A DNA stretch of 64,000 nucleotides from UBA9659 sp965208605. Its GTDB lineage: Bacteria; Pseudomonadota; Gammaproteobacteria; Pseudomonadales; Azotimanducaceae. The notes below the pieces were generated by a model. It was given only the letters and a program-made list of their open reading frames with translations, made no database searches and was not told where the DNA came from. Below are positions 25,843-34,006 of this stretch, one piece after another. The stretch's first letter is position 1. Every line of letters begins with the position of its first letter. Position numbers and translations under genes: made by a program. The stretch is taken from contig OZ242345.1 of NCBI GenBank assembly GCA_965208605.1, forward strand, positions 1,054,001 to 1,118,000, read 5' to 3'.

Positions 25843-25874
25843 ATTTATCTCTCATGCTTCGACAAGAGATAAAT
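25843..25874. other. Stem-loop upstream of the lipoprotein gene
   Basis: Perfect 10-bp arms ATTTATCTCT (25843-25852) and AGAGATAAAT (25865-25874) flank a 12-base loop. It ends 31 bp before the lipoprotein start codon. No T-run follows, so it is not a typical terminator; it could be an mRNA leader structure or an operator. Confidence 0.5.
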
Positions 25875-25905
25875 GCTTAATCGTTATAAGCCTTAAGGAA
25901 ATCAA

Positions 25906-26358
25906 GTGAAATATTCAGTATTAATATTTATCGTCACATTAGTGGCAATGGGGTGCACTTCTTTATCAAACGACGTCAAACTGGTTACTGATTCAAATAA
26001 AGAAACTGCAAAATTGCTAGTTTACCGCGAAGGTGCTTTCCAAGCGGGAGCTGTTAGTTTGTTTGTCGGAAAAGACGACAAGTACTTTCTCAAGTTAAGG
26101 AATAACCAGTATGGGGAAGTTGATATTGATTCTGGCTCACATATCTTGCAGGCTAAAGCACATGCCAGCCCTTCGTCAGAGACGCAAATCACCCTTCTTC
26201 CCAAAGAAAAAGTATGTTTAGCAAGTAAGCCAAATCCAAAGATGCTAGGAGCCATAATCGTTCCGTTGGTAGCCAATATGGTGCCAAACTTTATTTTGGA
26301 GCAAGTAGAGTGCCCTAACAGTGATGTATTATCCAATTATGTGCAGGTCGGCTTATAA
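25906..26358 (+). CDS. Small lipoprotein, DUF2846-like
   Basis: A 150-aa protein with a lipoprotein signal peptide (YSVLIFIVTLVAMGC, lipobox Cys about residue 17). The mature part has the pattern of DUF2846-like domains: TAKLLVYREGAFQAGAVSLF, then a short beta-rich stretch (YFLKLRNNQYGEVDIDSGSH). A hydrophobic segment near 117-128 (LGAIIVPLVANM) follows. The start is GTG 25906, supported by TTAAGGAA six bases upstream. No function is known for the family beyond envelope localisation. The gene is monocistronic, with a stem-loop just upstream. Confidence 0.7.
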   Translation: MKYSVLIFIVTLVAMGCTSLSNDVKLVTDSNKETAKLLVYREGAFQAGAVSLFVGKDDKYFLKLRNNQYGEVDIDSGSHILQAKAHASPSSETQITLLPKEKVCLASKPNPKMLGAIIVPLVANMVPNFILEQVECPNSDVLSNYVQVGL

Positions 26359-26781
26359 CAAAAGTAGTACATGTGACCGCTAAAGTGGCACTTTCTGCTG
26401 ACGTTATTGCCCAACACTATTCCGACTTAGAATGTTTTAAGGGCAGAGTGTTGCGGTTAGGACGAATAAACACCCTTTTTCCGTTTTCAGAAAAGTATCG
26501 TAGTTCCTGTGGGTTGCCTGCAGTTCGCTTCTGCTGCTCTAAGCCGGTGTTGGATGATCGCAATCTTGGCGATTTGGCCATCAAATTCAAACGCTGGCCG
26601 AACGCGACGGTCACCGGTGCCTAGTCGATGCTCATGAACGCAGAATAGAGTCATTGGTGGGTTAGTCAGGGCTGCTGGTGGTGAGCGAATTTGTACGTCT
26701 CGCGGCTGCTCCAGGCGCAGATGTTTCAATATCTTTTGTATCACATCGGGATATTCGTTGTCCTCGCTCCTTCAGGTGGCT
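26359..26781. other. Gap with possible degraded transposase sequence
   Basis: No intact gene is seen here. On the minus strand a frame near 26487-26744 contains IQKILKHLRLEQPRDVQIRS and SPPAALTNP, reminiscent of the C-terminal end of some large transposases (KILKHL...SPP), but it is too short and diverged to name. Open frames on the plus strand (for example 26373-26624) look like chance frames. Confidence 0.25.
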
Positions 26782-26960
26782 TACGTCACCCCCGTCACTC
26801 TCGGGCTTGCCCCGGAAATCCAGAGGAACGAAGGCAACCACCTTGATATTCCCGCTACACTTCGAGGAACGAAGGGCGCAGTCCCGTTATTACTGGTGCT
26901 GATGATGGCAATACCGCTCGTTCCTCTGGCTTCGGCAAGAATGACGGGGTGGGGCAGAAC
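26782..26960. repeat. Composite palindromic intergenic repeat
   Basis: The block reads through CACCCCCGTCACTCTCGGGC, GAAATCCAGAGGAACGAAGG, ACCACCTTGATATTCCCGC and, inverted, CGCTCGTTCCTCTGGCTTCG ending AAGAATGACGGGG. The ACCACCTTGATATTCCCGC piece recurs at about 45158, showing that the element is a larger mosaic, not just a short REP. It lies at the 3' end of the gap genes. Confidence 0.75.
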
Positions 26961-26991
26961 TGCGCCCAGTAATAAAGAGCTACGGCGAGGA

Positions 26992-27990
26992 CTACCAGCT
27001 ATTGATTTTCCCAAGCAGATCACAGACACGACTTGAGTAGCCGTACTCGTTGTCGTACCAGGTCAGCACTCTAAGGTAAGAGCCACCAACAACGCTGGTA
27101 AAACCCGAGTCATAAATAGACGAGTGTGAATTGCCAATAATATCCGAGGACACAATAGGGCGGTGACTGAATTCTATAATGCCCTTAAATGCTGTTGACT
27201 CGGATGCGCGGCGAACAACGTCGTGTACATCCTCTGGTTGAACATTTTTCCCTAACTTAGCAAACAGATCGACGACCGAGCCATCGGGTACTGGCACTCG
27301 AGCGGCAATCCCATGCAGACGCCCTTTGAGTGACGGGAGCACTTCCCCCACGGCCTTAGCCGCACCGGTTGAGGTGGGAATAATATTTTCCGCGGCGGCG
27401 CGGCTGCGACGCCAATCCGAATGCGGGACATCCGCCAGATGCTGGTCGTTAGTATAGGCATGCACGGTATTGATAATACCCTCAACAATTCCAAATTCGC
27501 GATCAAGTACACAGGCCATGGGTGCCAGGCAATTAGTCGTACATGAAGCATTAGATACCAGCCGATGCTCTGGCTTAAGCCCGTCATCATTGACGCCCAA
27601 AACAACCGTATAATCAATTTCATCAGCGGCCGGAACCGTCAAGATAACGCGTTGTGCGCCGGCTTGCAGGTGTTGTTCGAGTTGTGCCCGGGTGCGGAAC
27701 ACCCCCGTTGATTCAACAACGACATCAATGTTGAGCGCTTGCCACGGCAGTTCAGCGGGATTGCTAATGGCATAAAAGGCAGCGCGAGTGTTGGGCGTAA
27801 CGAGCTCATTATCTTCCAAGTGCAGGCTTTGACCGAAGCCGCCCATGATGGTGTCGTAGCTGAGTAGGTAGTGTAGTGTTTTGGGTTCGCACAGGTCGTT
27901 GACAGCAACAACATCAATGCCCGGCGTTTCATCAAGAATACGAAATACCGCTCTACCAATACGCCCAAAACCGTTAATAGCAACTCTCAT
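26992..27990 (-). CDS. gap: Glyceraldehyde-3-phosphate dehydrogenase, type I
   Basis: A 332-aa GAPDH oxidising glyceraldehyde 3-phosphate to 1,3-bisphosphoglycerate. The Rossmann start is VAINGFGRIGR, the catalytic Cys is at about residue 150 in SNASCTTNCLAP, and the base His is about 177 in NTVHAYTNDQ. The C-terminal WYDNEYGYSSR is also intact, so the enzyme should be active. GAGG lies nine bases before the ATG. The preceding gene, 12 bp upstream, is a GAPDH paralogue without the catalytic cysteine. Both follow a glucanase/symporter/Entner-Doudoroff gene group on the same strand. Erythrose-4-phosphate dehydrogenase is a possible alternative; context favours GAPDH. Confidence 0.93.
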   Translation of the reverse strand: MRVAINGFGRIGRAVFRILDETPGIDVVAVNDLCEPKTLHYLLSYDTIMGGFGQSLHLEDNELVTPNTRAAFYAISNPAELPWQALNIDVVVESTGVFRTRAQLEQHLQAGAQRVILTVPAADEIDYTVVLGVNDDGLKPEHRLVSNASCTTNCLAPMACVLDREFGIVEGIINTVHAYTNDQHLADVPHSDWRRSRAAAENIIPTSTGAAKAVGEVLPSLKGRLHGIAARVPVPDGSVVDLFAKLGKNVQPEDVHDVVRRASESTAFKGIIEFSHRPIVSSDIIGNSHSSIYDSGFTSVVGGSYLRVLTWYDNEYGYSSRVCDLLGKINSW

Positions 27991-28002
27991 AAGTGATGTC
28001 CT

Positions 28003-29064
28003 CTAGCTTCTTGCTGCGTCTAGTTGCGCATAATGACGTGTAATATCAAGTATGCGTGCCGCATGGCCGGTGTTCTCATACCAGCCTAATGCCTTAATAA
28101 TATTGGAACCGGATTTAATTGTCCCGGGTGCGTCAAACAGTAGCGATAAGGTACTACCAATGACATCAGAAGACACGATGGGATCTTCACAGACCTCCAT
28201 AATGCCAGTGTATGCCGCCGCAGCCGAGCGCATACAGTCATTAATATCCTCAGCGCTAACATCTTTATCAGCCATGACTAAGTTCAGATCAATGAGGTTG
28301 CCACGTTGCACGGGCACATTCAGCGCGGAGGTGATGACCCTGCCCTCATATTGCGGCAGGATGCGCCCAATCCATAGACCGGCTTCATGCGTATTGGGAA
28401 TGATGTTTTCAGCAGCCGACCGACTACGTCGGAAATCACTACCCGCATAATCTTGAACCGGTTGGTCACTGGAGTAGGCATGCACTGTGGTCATGCTGGC
28501 ATATTCAAGATCAAATTGACTCCCGATAATTTTCAGCATCAGAGCCAAGGCGTTGGCTGTAGCGGAACCCGCAGAGATAAAGCGATCATTGACCTCGGCC
28601 TGCTCAATATTCACACCGGGCACCAGGATGCGATCAACAGTGTCAAGCGGCAGGGTGCGTAACAGGACTCTGGGTGCACCATTACGCACATGATGCTCCA
28701 AATGTTCCATTGATCGGAATTTGCCGGTTGCCTCAATGACGAGATCAACATCAAAGGCATCCCATGGCATTTCTGCCGGACTATCAATAGGCATCATGCG
28801 CGCCGAGGAACGACCATTGTGTAAGAAGTTGCCCTCTAGGCTAAAGCGTTCTGGTTGCTCGGTCTCGGCGACTAACAAGTAATGGAGAATATCCGCTGCA
28901 CCTATGTCGGCGATAGCGACGATTTCAATGTCATCAGTGTATGAAGCGAGGTCATATATTTGGCGACCTATTTGGCCAAACCCCATGAGCCCGACTCGGG
29001 TGGGACCTTTTCGGGTAGGAGCTTTTTGTGTAGAACCTTTTCGTGTAGGACCAATTGTCGACAT
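28003..29064 (-). CDS. GAPDH paralogue lacking the catalytic cysteine (probable pseudoenzyme)
   Basis: A 353-aa protein aligning with GAPDH over its whole length: Rossmann motif LMGFGQIGRQI, FRRSRSAAENIIPNTHEAG, YEGRVITSALNVPVQRG and a late LGWYENTGHAARI. The catalytic motif SNASCTTNC reads SAGSATANA here (about residues 164-172), so both the nucleophilic Cys (Ala 168) and the second Cys (Ala 172) are gone, although the His (about 195, TTVHAYSSDQ) remains. It cannot use the normal thiohemiacetal mechanism. The gene is intact, has a GGAG ribosome-binding site and is directly upstream of a normal gap gene (12 bp). The first 22 residues come from a 15-bp tandem repeat rich in Thr, Arg and Lys. 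A regulatory or hetero-oligomer role is possible (inference). Confidence 0.85.
   Translation of the reverse strand: MSTIGPTRKGSTQKAPTRKGPTRVGLMGFGQIGRQIYDLASYTDDIEIVAIADIGAADILHYLLVAETEQPERFSLEGNFLHNGRSSARMMPIDSPAEMPWDAFDVDLVIEATGKFRSMEHLEHHVRNGAPRVLLRTLPLDTVDRILVPGVNIEQAEVNDRFISAGSATANALALMLKIIGSQFDLEYASMTTVHAYSSDQPVQDYAGSDFRRSRSAAENIIPNTHEAGLWIGRILPQYEGRVITSALNVPVQRGNLIDLNLVMADKDVSAEDINDCMRSAAAAYTGIMEVCEDPIVSSDVIGSTLSLLFDAPGTIKSGSNIIKALGWYENTGHAARILDITRHYAQLDAARS
29001..29055. repeat. 15-bp tandem repeat in the N terminus of the GAPDH paralogue
   Basis: Four imperfect 15-bp units (for example TGGGACCTTTTCGGG, TAGGAGCTTTTTGTG, TAGAACCTTTTCGTG on the plus strand) encode the repeated PTRKG-type residues ahead of the Rossmann fold. 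No GAPDH normally carries such a leader. Confidence 0.8.
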
Positions 29065-29103
29065 GATGTATTTTCTCCGGGTTGAACTTGAATGACAGGC
29101 TAG

Positions 29104-29958
29104 TCAATGAGCAGTGCTATGACAAGAGTCTGCATAGACTCTGACATAATCCACCAACAAATCACCTGGTAGCTCCTCATTGCTAATTGCGCCGCCGATG
29201 GTGCCGCCGAGGGCTAGATTAAAAATGATGTAGAAGGGTTCATTGTTAAACACCCATTCATAAGGTGCAATATCTTCTGGTCCCACATGTCCATACAATT
29301 TATTGTCAACAAACCAACTCAGACTATCCGGAAACCACTCAAGCGCATAAATATGAAAGTCATCTGTCCAGTCATAGGGTGCTAAGAGGGTTTCACTATA
29401 ATGCACATTGTCCGGCCATACCTTACCAAAATGCGCCGCGCCGATAATTCGCTGGGGTTCTGAGCCCGCCGCTTCCAGAATGTCTATTTCCCCTTCCAGG
29501 GGCCACTTCTGGTTCATCTCCTGAGGCATCAGCCAAAATGCCGGCCAAAACCCACGCCCCTTGGGTAACTTCATCCGTGCTTCAAAACGACCGAAGCGCT
29601 TGGAGAATTTGTTTAAGCTGGTGATTTTACCGGACGTGTACTCCCTGCCCATGTGCCGCTCATGGCGCGCATTAATGCGTAACATGCCGTCAATAACCTG
29701 CACATTATCGGGCGCATACCACTGCTTTTCATTATTGCCCCAGCCGCAGAGGTCCTGAGCACAACCATCACCTTCAGCAATATTCCAAAAGTCACTATTC
29801 AAGGTGTCGGCATCAAATTCGTCTTGCCAATATAGCACCGCACAGCTTGCTACAACAGACTGAACTAATAATACATTCAAACCAAAAACAGTGGCGATGC
29901 GAACAACTTGCCGAACGGCTTGACGAACGACATGACATAAAACGCAGCAATAAAACAT
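29104..29958 (-). CDS. GH16 endo-beta-1,3-glucanase (laminarinase-like), secreted
   Basis: A 284-aa glycoside hydrolase of family 16. The signature with nucleophile and acid/base glutamates is GEIDILEAAG (Glu about 157 and 162); RFEARMKLPKGRGFWPAFW and HIYALEWFPDSLSWFVD are typical laminarinase segments. A signal peptide is present (FGLNVLLVQSVVASC), so the enzyme is exported. The start is ATG 29958, with GGTGG upstream; a GTG at 29967 overlaps the symporter stop. The N-terminal VRQAVRQVVR ahead of the hydrophobic core comes from a 12-bp tandem repeat. Position between a Na+/sugar symporter and GAPDH/ED genes suggests use of laminarin-type algal glucan (inference). Confidence 0.9.
   Translation of the reverse strand: MFYCCVLCHVVRQAVRQVVRIATVFGLNVLLVQSVVASCAVLYWQDEFDADTLNSDFWNIAEGDGCAQDLCGWGNNEKQWYAPDNVQVIDGMLRINARHERHMGREYTSGKITSLNKFSKRFGRFEARMKLPKGRGFWPAFWLMPQEMNQKWPLEGEIDILEAAGSEPQRIIGAAHFGKVWPDNVHYSETLLAPYDWTDDFHIYALEWFPDSLSWFVDNKLYGHVGPEDIAPYEWVFNNEPFYIIFNLALGGTIGGAISNEELPGDLLVDYVRVYADSCHSTAH
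29899..29934. repeat. 12-bp tandem repeat in the GH16 signal-peptide region
   Basis: Plus-strand units GCGAACAACTTG, CCGAACGGCTTG and ACGAACGACATG follow each other and encode the VRQ-type repeats in the basic region of the GH16 signal peptide. Confidence 0.75.
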
Positions 29959-29960
29959 AA

Positions 29961-31514
29961 CTACCACCAGGCCGCATAAAACCCACCCAGTATCAACACA
30001 ATTAACACACCACTTAAATTAAATCCCGAGGAGGTGGAAAAGTTGATCTCGTCTAACTTTATTGCCTTTTCCGGCATGGCCCGACTCAAGGCGGAAACTA
30101 CCACCGCCAGAATAACGCATAAAATAAAGACCAGGCCAACCCGATCAATGAAGGGAAGTTCTGGCCAAAATATTTTGAACAGGAGTGACAGTACAGCCGA
30201 GCCAATGGCTGCAACCAGGGCTCCAGATGAGGTAATGCCTTTATAAAAAATACCTAGCAGAAAAATAACTACGATGCCTGGGGTAAAGAATCCAGTGAAT
30301 TCTTGTATGTACTGAAACGCCTGATCAAAATTACCGAGCAGCGGTTTTGCTGTCAGCATCGCGATAATCATCGCCAGAACAGCAGCAGACCGGCCTATTT
30401 TTACCTTATCCCAACTGGACTTAGCACCAAATATGGGAAAAACATCCATAGTAAATATAGTAGAAATACTGTTTGTCATTGATGCCAAAGAAGAGATGAT
30501 CGCCGCCAGCAGGGCAGCAAAAACCAGACCTTTAATGCCCACTGGTAATAGTGTCATCGCCTGCGGATAGGCTTGATCTGGAGACGACAAACCCGTGTCA
30601 AGCGCAAACATGGCAATACCCGGTAGCACCACGATGATGGGCATCACGATTTTGAGAAAAGCAGCGAAGGCAATACCTTTTTGTGCTTCGCCTAGGCTTT
30701 TAGCGGCGAGCGCACGTTGGATGATATATTGATTGAAGCCCCAGTAGGAGATATTCATTATCCACATGCCACCGAGCAATACTGACAATCCAGGTAGACT
30801 CATATAGTGGGGGTTATCTCGACTTAAAATCATGTCGAACTTTTCCGGCGCCCGTTGCATTAACGTTTGGAAACCCTGCAAAATACCCCCGCCATCAGAC
30901 ATCTTATCCAGCATGATCCAAGCGATAATGAGCCCGCCAAGCACCAACAAAACGACTTGAATAATATCGGTCATGGCGACAGCTTTAAGCCCCCCATACA
31001 GCGAATAAGCGATGGCAAATGCACCCAGAAAAACCATCCCATAAACAATATCAACACCGGCTACGGTATTAATTGCCAACGCGCCTAACCAAAGAATTGC
31101 AGTTAAATTAACAAACACATAGACACCCAACCAAAAGAATGCCATGACCATTCTGACGCTATGATTAAAGCGCATCTCTAAAAATTGGGGCATGGTGTAG
31201 ATGCCCATTTTTAAGAATACCGGGAGCAGGTATTTACCCACTAATATCAAGGTGATCGCGGCCATCCATTCATAGGATGCAATTGCCAAGCCAATGGCAT
31301 AACCCGAACCGGACATGCCAATAATCTGCTCAGCAGAGATATTTGCCGCAATTAACGAGGCGCCAATTGCCCACCAAGGGAGGGATTTGCTCGCTAAAAA
31401 ATAGTCATTTTCATTCTTTTCATGCCCAGCACGTTCGCGCGAGACCCAGTGGGCGAGCAAAAATAAACATAACGCATAAATTGCTACTATTGTGATATCC
31501 AAGGTGGCTAACAT
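29961..31514 (-). CDS. Na+/sugar symporter, SSS family (SGLT-like)
   Basis: A 517-aa sodium:solute symporter with about 14 transmembrane helices. SGLT-type hallmarks are FLASKSLPWWAIGASLIAAN and SAEQIIGMSGSGYAIG near helix 1, WLGALAINTVAG, YGGLKAVAMTD and, near the middle, SYWGFNQYIIQRALAAKS. This subgroup transports glucose, galactose or related sugars with Na+. It has a GAAGAGG ribosome-binding site. The GH16 gene starts at its stop codon, and pgl-zwf-glk-edd lie upstream on the same strand, so glucose from beta-glucan is a likely cargo (inference). Confidence 0.92.
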   Translation of the reverse strand: MLATLDITIVAIYALCLFLLAHWVSRERAGHEKNENDYFLASKSLPWWAIGASLIAANISAEQIIGMSGSGYAIGLAIASYEWMAAITLILVGKYLLPVFLKMGIYTMPQFLEMRFNHSVRMVMAFFWLGVYVFVNLTAILWLGALAINTVAGVDIVYGMVFLGAFAIAYSLYGGLKAVAMTDIIQVVLLVLGGLIIAWIMLDKMSDGGGILQGFQTLMQRAPEKFDMILSRDNPHYMSLPGLSVLLGGMWIMNISYWGFNQYIIQRALAAKSLGEAQKGIAFAAFLKIVMPIIVVLPGIAMFALDTGLSSPDQAYPQAMTLLPVGIKGLVFAALLAAIISSLASMTNSISTIFTMDVFPIFGAKSSWDKVKIGRSAAVLAMIIAMLTAKPLLGNFDQAFQYIQEFTGFFTPGIVVIFLLGIFYKGITSSGALVAAIGSAVLSLLFKIFWPELPFIDRVGLVFILCVILAVVVSALSRAMPEKAIKLDEINFSTSSGFNLSGVLIVLILGGFYAAWW

Positions 31515-31639
31515 AAATATACCTCTTCTCTAATTAGATGTTGTTTATACTTGCTTAAACGACTCTTTCTCATTCTGCTATCCTACGACAAATTGAGTTA
31601 TCTAGGACAGCCCCAAATGTAAAAGGCTAGTCCGCCCTT

Positions 31640-31770
31640 TTGGCCGTCATTCTCGCCGTAGGCGGGAATCCAGTCATTAAACCAGCAGCTTACGTCGCCA
31701 CTCTGGATTCCCGTCACCCCCGTCATCTGTCCGATGGCTGTGATGACGGGGGTGACGAGAATGACGGGGT
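31640..31770. repeat. Composite intergenic repeat with 15-bp-stem hairpin
   Basis: The gap between the pgl and symporter genes contains CCGTCATTCTCGCCGTAGGC, GGGAATCCAG, CTCTGGATTCCCGTCACCCC and GAGAATGACGGGG. Arms 31713-31727 and 31742-31756 pair perfectly (GTCACCCCCGTCATC with its complement) across a 14-base loop. It interrupts the otherwise compact ED/transport gene row and may lower read-through into the symporter. Confidence 0.75.
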
Positions 31771-31777
31771 GTCAAGG

Positions 31778-32464
31778 CTAGTCTGCATAAAAGATATCAA
31801 CGGCGGTGCGCTGCTGTTGCAGTATTGCCCGCACCGGGTATTCATAGATGTCGTTCCCCGCTTGCACCTTGGCAAGAGTCTGGGCTTTGGCAGAGCCCAC
31901 CAGATGTAAGATTATTTTGCGGCTATCAAGCAGGCGCGGCAAGCTTAGGCTAAGGCGTTCATGCGGGGCTGCCAGGGGGGTAAGGGCTAGGCAATCTAAC
32001 CCGGATTCCAGATCCAAACCCAGGCGGAGGGATTTTGCACCGGGGAATAATGATGCCGTGTGCCCATCCTCACCCATGCCCAGCAAGACCAGACTAAACG
32101 GTCCCAGCTGCTGTAACATTTTAGCTGCGGTTGATTGGCCTTCATGGGCGGTAGCGGCGGGGTTCTTCAAGGATATAAACTCTGCCGCAGCGGCGCGATT
32201 AACACAGAGACTGCCCCGCACCAGATGTTCATTGCTGTCCGCATGCCGGGTGTCCACCCAGCGCTCGTCGGCAAGGGTTATAGTCACGCGCCTCCAATCG
32301 ATCTCGGCAACTGACAAGATGTGGAAAAATCCTTGCGGGGTACGCCCACCAGAGACCACTAAGATTGCCGCTCCATACTCAACTATATCTGCTGCCAGTG
32401 CCGTCGCCACGGTGGTCGCCAGCTGTTGATCAAGCTGTTGGGGATTTTCAAATTTACGCAACAC
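31778..32464 (-). CDS. pgl: 6-Phosphogluconolactonase (DevB/Pgl type)
   Basis: A 228-aa lactonase hydrolysing 6-phosphogluconolactone, the step between Zwf and Edd. Family segments are AAILVVSGGRTPQGFF, ITLADERWVDTRHADSNEHL, LVLLGMGEDGHTASLFPGA and LSLSLPRLLDSR. The start is GTG 32462-32464, eight bases after the zwf stop codon; its ribosome-binding site GAGGG overlaps the end of zwf. It follows the conserved edd-glk-zwf-pgl order seen in many gammaproteobacteria. Length is normal. Confidence 0.93.
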   Translation of the reverse strand: MLRKFENPQQLDQQLATTVATALAADIVEYGAAILVVSGGRTPQGFFHILSVAEIDWRRVTITLADERWVDTRHADSNEHLVRGSLCVNRAAAAEFISLKNPAATAHEGQSTAAKMLQQLGPFSLVLLGMGEDGHTASLFPGAKSLRLGLDLESGLDCLALTPLAAPHERLSLSLPRLLDSRKIILHLVGSAKAQTLAKVQAGNDIYEYPVRAILQQQRTAVDIFYAD

Positions 32465-32472
32465 TATAGTTT

Positions 32473-33969
32473 CTAACCCTCATACCAACTGCGCTGGTCC
32501 TTCTCAATGAGCATGTCCGCTTTGGAAGGTCCCCAAGAGCCGGCACCATAGTGGTTAGGAGCCACCCCCTTATGATGCCAAGCCGCCAATAAAGCATCAC
32601 ACCACTGCCAGGAAGCCTCAATCTCATCCCGGCTCACAAACAGCCATTGATTGCCATTGATCACTTCAAGAAAGAGTCGCTCATAAGCATCGGCAATTCT
32701 GCTCTCGCCGGACGCCTCATAGAAGTCCAGATTTAGAAGGCGTTTTTCAAGACTTAAGTGCTCATTGAGACTCTGCTTTTTGGACACCATCTCCAACTGA
32801 ATTCCTTCATTGGGTTGCAAGCGAATCACCAGCCGATTACTGGCACCACCCGACTTGCCTTCCGTAAAAATACTATGCGGACTGTCTTTATAGGTAATCA
32901 CTACCTGAGTCACCTTTTTACCCATGCGTTTGCCGGTGCGCAGATAAAAGGGCACCCCCGCCCAACGCCAGTTATCTATATATGCCTTGAGGGCAACGAA
33001 GGTTTCCGTGCTACTGCCTCCACTACTCCCCCCGCCACTGCCCCCACTACTGCTAACGGCGCTACTCCCCTCTTCTTCCATGTAGCCCACCACTGGCTTG
33101 CCATTGACCCAGCCCGCCGAGTACTGGCCACGGACAACATTGTCGGCCACTGTATCCTTAGTGATCGGTCGTAGTGCTCGCAATAGTTTCATCTTTTCAG
33201 CTCGAATTTCTTCAGCCTGGAGTGAATTAGGGGGTTCCATGGCGACCATACAAAGTAATTGCAGTAGGTGGTTTTGCACCATATCGCGCAGCTGCCCCAC
33301 CGCATCATAATAGCCCCAACGACCTTCAATACCGACTGTCTCAGCCGCGGTAATCTGCACATGATCAATACAGCTGTTGTCCCACTGCGAATTAATCACC
33401 CGATTGGCAAAACGCAGTGCTAATAGATTTTGTACCGTTTCTTTACCCAGATAATGATCAATGCGATACACATTGGGCTCGTCAAGATATTGCGCCACTG
33501 TGTCATTCACCTGCCGAGAACTGACTAGGTCTTTGCCTATCGGTTTTTCCAGAACGAGCCGGGACTGCTCAGCGACGCAACCCGCAGCATGAAGATGGTG
33601 ACAAATTTCCTCAAATATACTCGGCGGTGTCGCCAGGTAATAGATCGCCAGGCGCTTGTCGTCTAGCCAGAGTTTAATGTTTTCATAGTGTTTTTCATTA
33701 GTGAAATCGACACTCAAATAATGCAGCCGTTGGCGGAAGGTCTGCCACTGGTCATCCGTCATCTCGCCAGGCTTGAGCACATTTTGCAGTGATTGATGGA
33801 TTGATTGCGCAAACTCTTCCCTAGCCATGGGGCTACGCGCCAGCCCCAGGATGCGTATCTTGTCCTCTAGCAAACCAGCGCTATGCAAACGGTAAAGCGC
33901 AGGGAATAACTTTCTATTTGCAAGGTCACCGGCCGCACCAAAAAATATAAAATCAATAGCTTTCGTCAT
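32473..33969 (-). CDS. zwf: Glucose-6-phosphate 1-dehydrogenase
   Basis: A 498-aa enzyme oxidising glucose 6-phosphate to 6-phosphogluconolactone. The NADP-binding motif is FFGAAGDLANRK (about residues 9-20), the substrate motif is RIDHYLGKETVQN (about 165-177) and the C-terminal part contains WRWAGVPFYLRTGKRM. Between EEEG and TETFVALK (about residues 298-320), where family members have about eight residues, this protein has a Gly/Ser run (SSSGGSGGGSSGG) encoded by a degenerate 12-bp repeat. That loop is near the active-site entrance in known structures, so the insertion could matter. GAGG lies eight bases before the ATG. Confidence 0.95.
   Translation of the reverse strand: MTKAIDFIFFGAAGDLANRKLFPALYRLHSAGLLEDKIRILGLARSPMAREEFAQSIHQSLQNVLKPGEMTDDQWQTFRQRLHYLSVDFTNEKHYENIKLWLDDKRLAIYYLATPPSIFEEICHHLHAAGCVAEQSRLVLEKPIGKDLVSSRQVNDTVAQYLDEPNVYRIDHYLGKETVQNLLALRFANRVINSQWDNSCIDHVQITAAETVGIEGRWGYYDAVGQLRDMVQNHLLQLLCMVAMEPPNSLQAEEIRAEKMKLLRALRPITKDTVADNVVRGQYSAGWVNGKPVVGYMEEEGSSAVSSSGGSGGGSSGGSSTETFVALKAYIDNWRWAGVPFYLRTGKRMGKKVTQVVITYKDSPHSIFTEGKSGGASNRLVIRLQPNEGIQLEMVSKKQSLNEHLSLEKRLLNLDFYEASGESRIADAYERLFLEVINGNQWLFVSRDEIEASWQWCDALLAAWHHKGVAPNHYGAGSWGPSKADMLIEKDQRSWYEG
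33009..33068. repeat. Degenerate 12-bp repeat in zwf (Gly/Ser run)
   Basis: Five imperfect 12-bp units on the plus strand (TGCTACTGCCTC, CACTACTCCCCC, CGCCACTGCCCC, CACTACTGCTAA, CGGCGCTACTCC) encode the Gly/Ser-rich insertion in G6PDH. Confidence 0.65.
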
Positions 33970-34006
33970 GCATGTACCTCTATCATGTCAATCGGTAGGT
34001 GTAGTT

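Noticed and set aside
26373..26624. An 83-codon plus-strand frame after the lipoprotein gene
   Set aside because: No ribosome-binding site, family resemblance or coding-like composition; it lies in probable degraded sequence.
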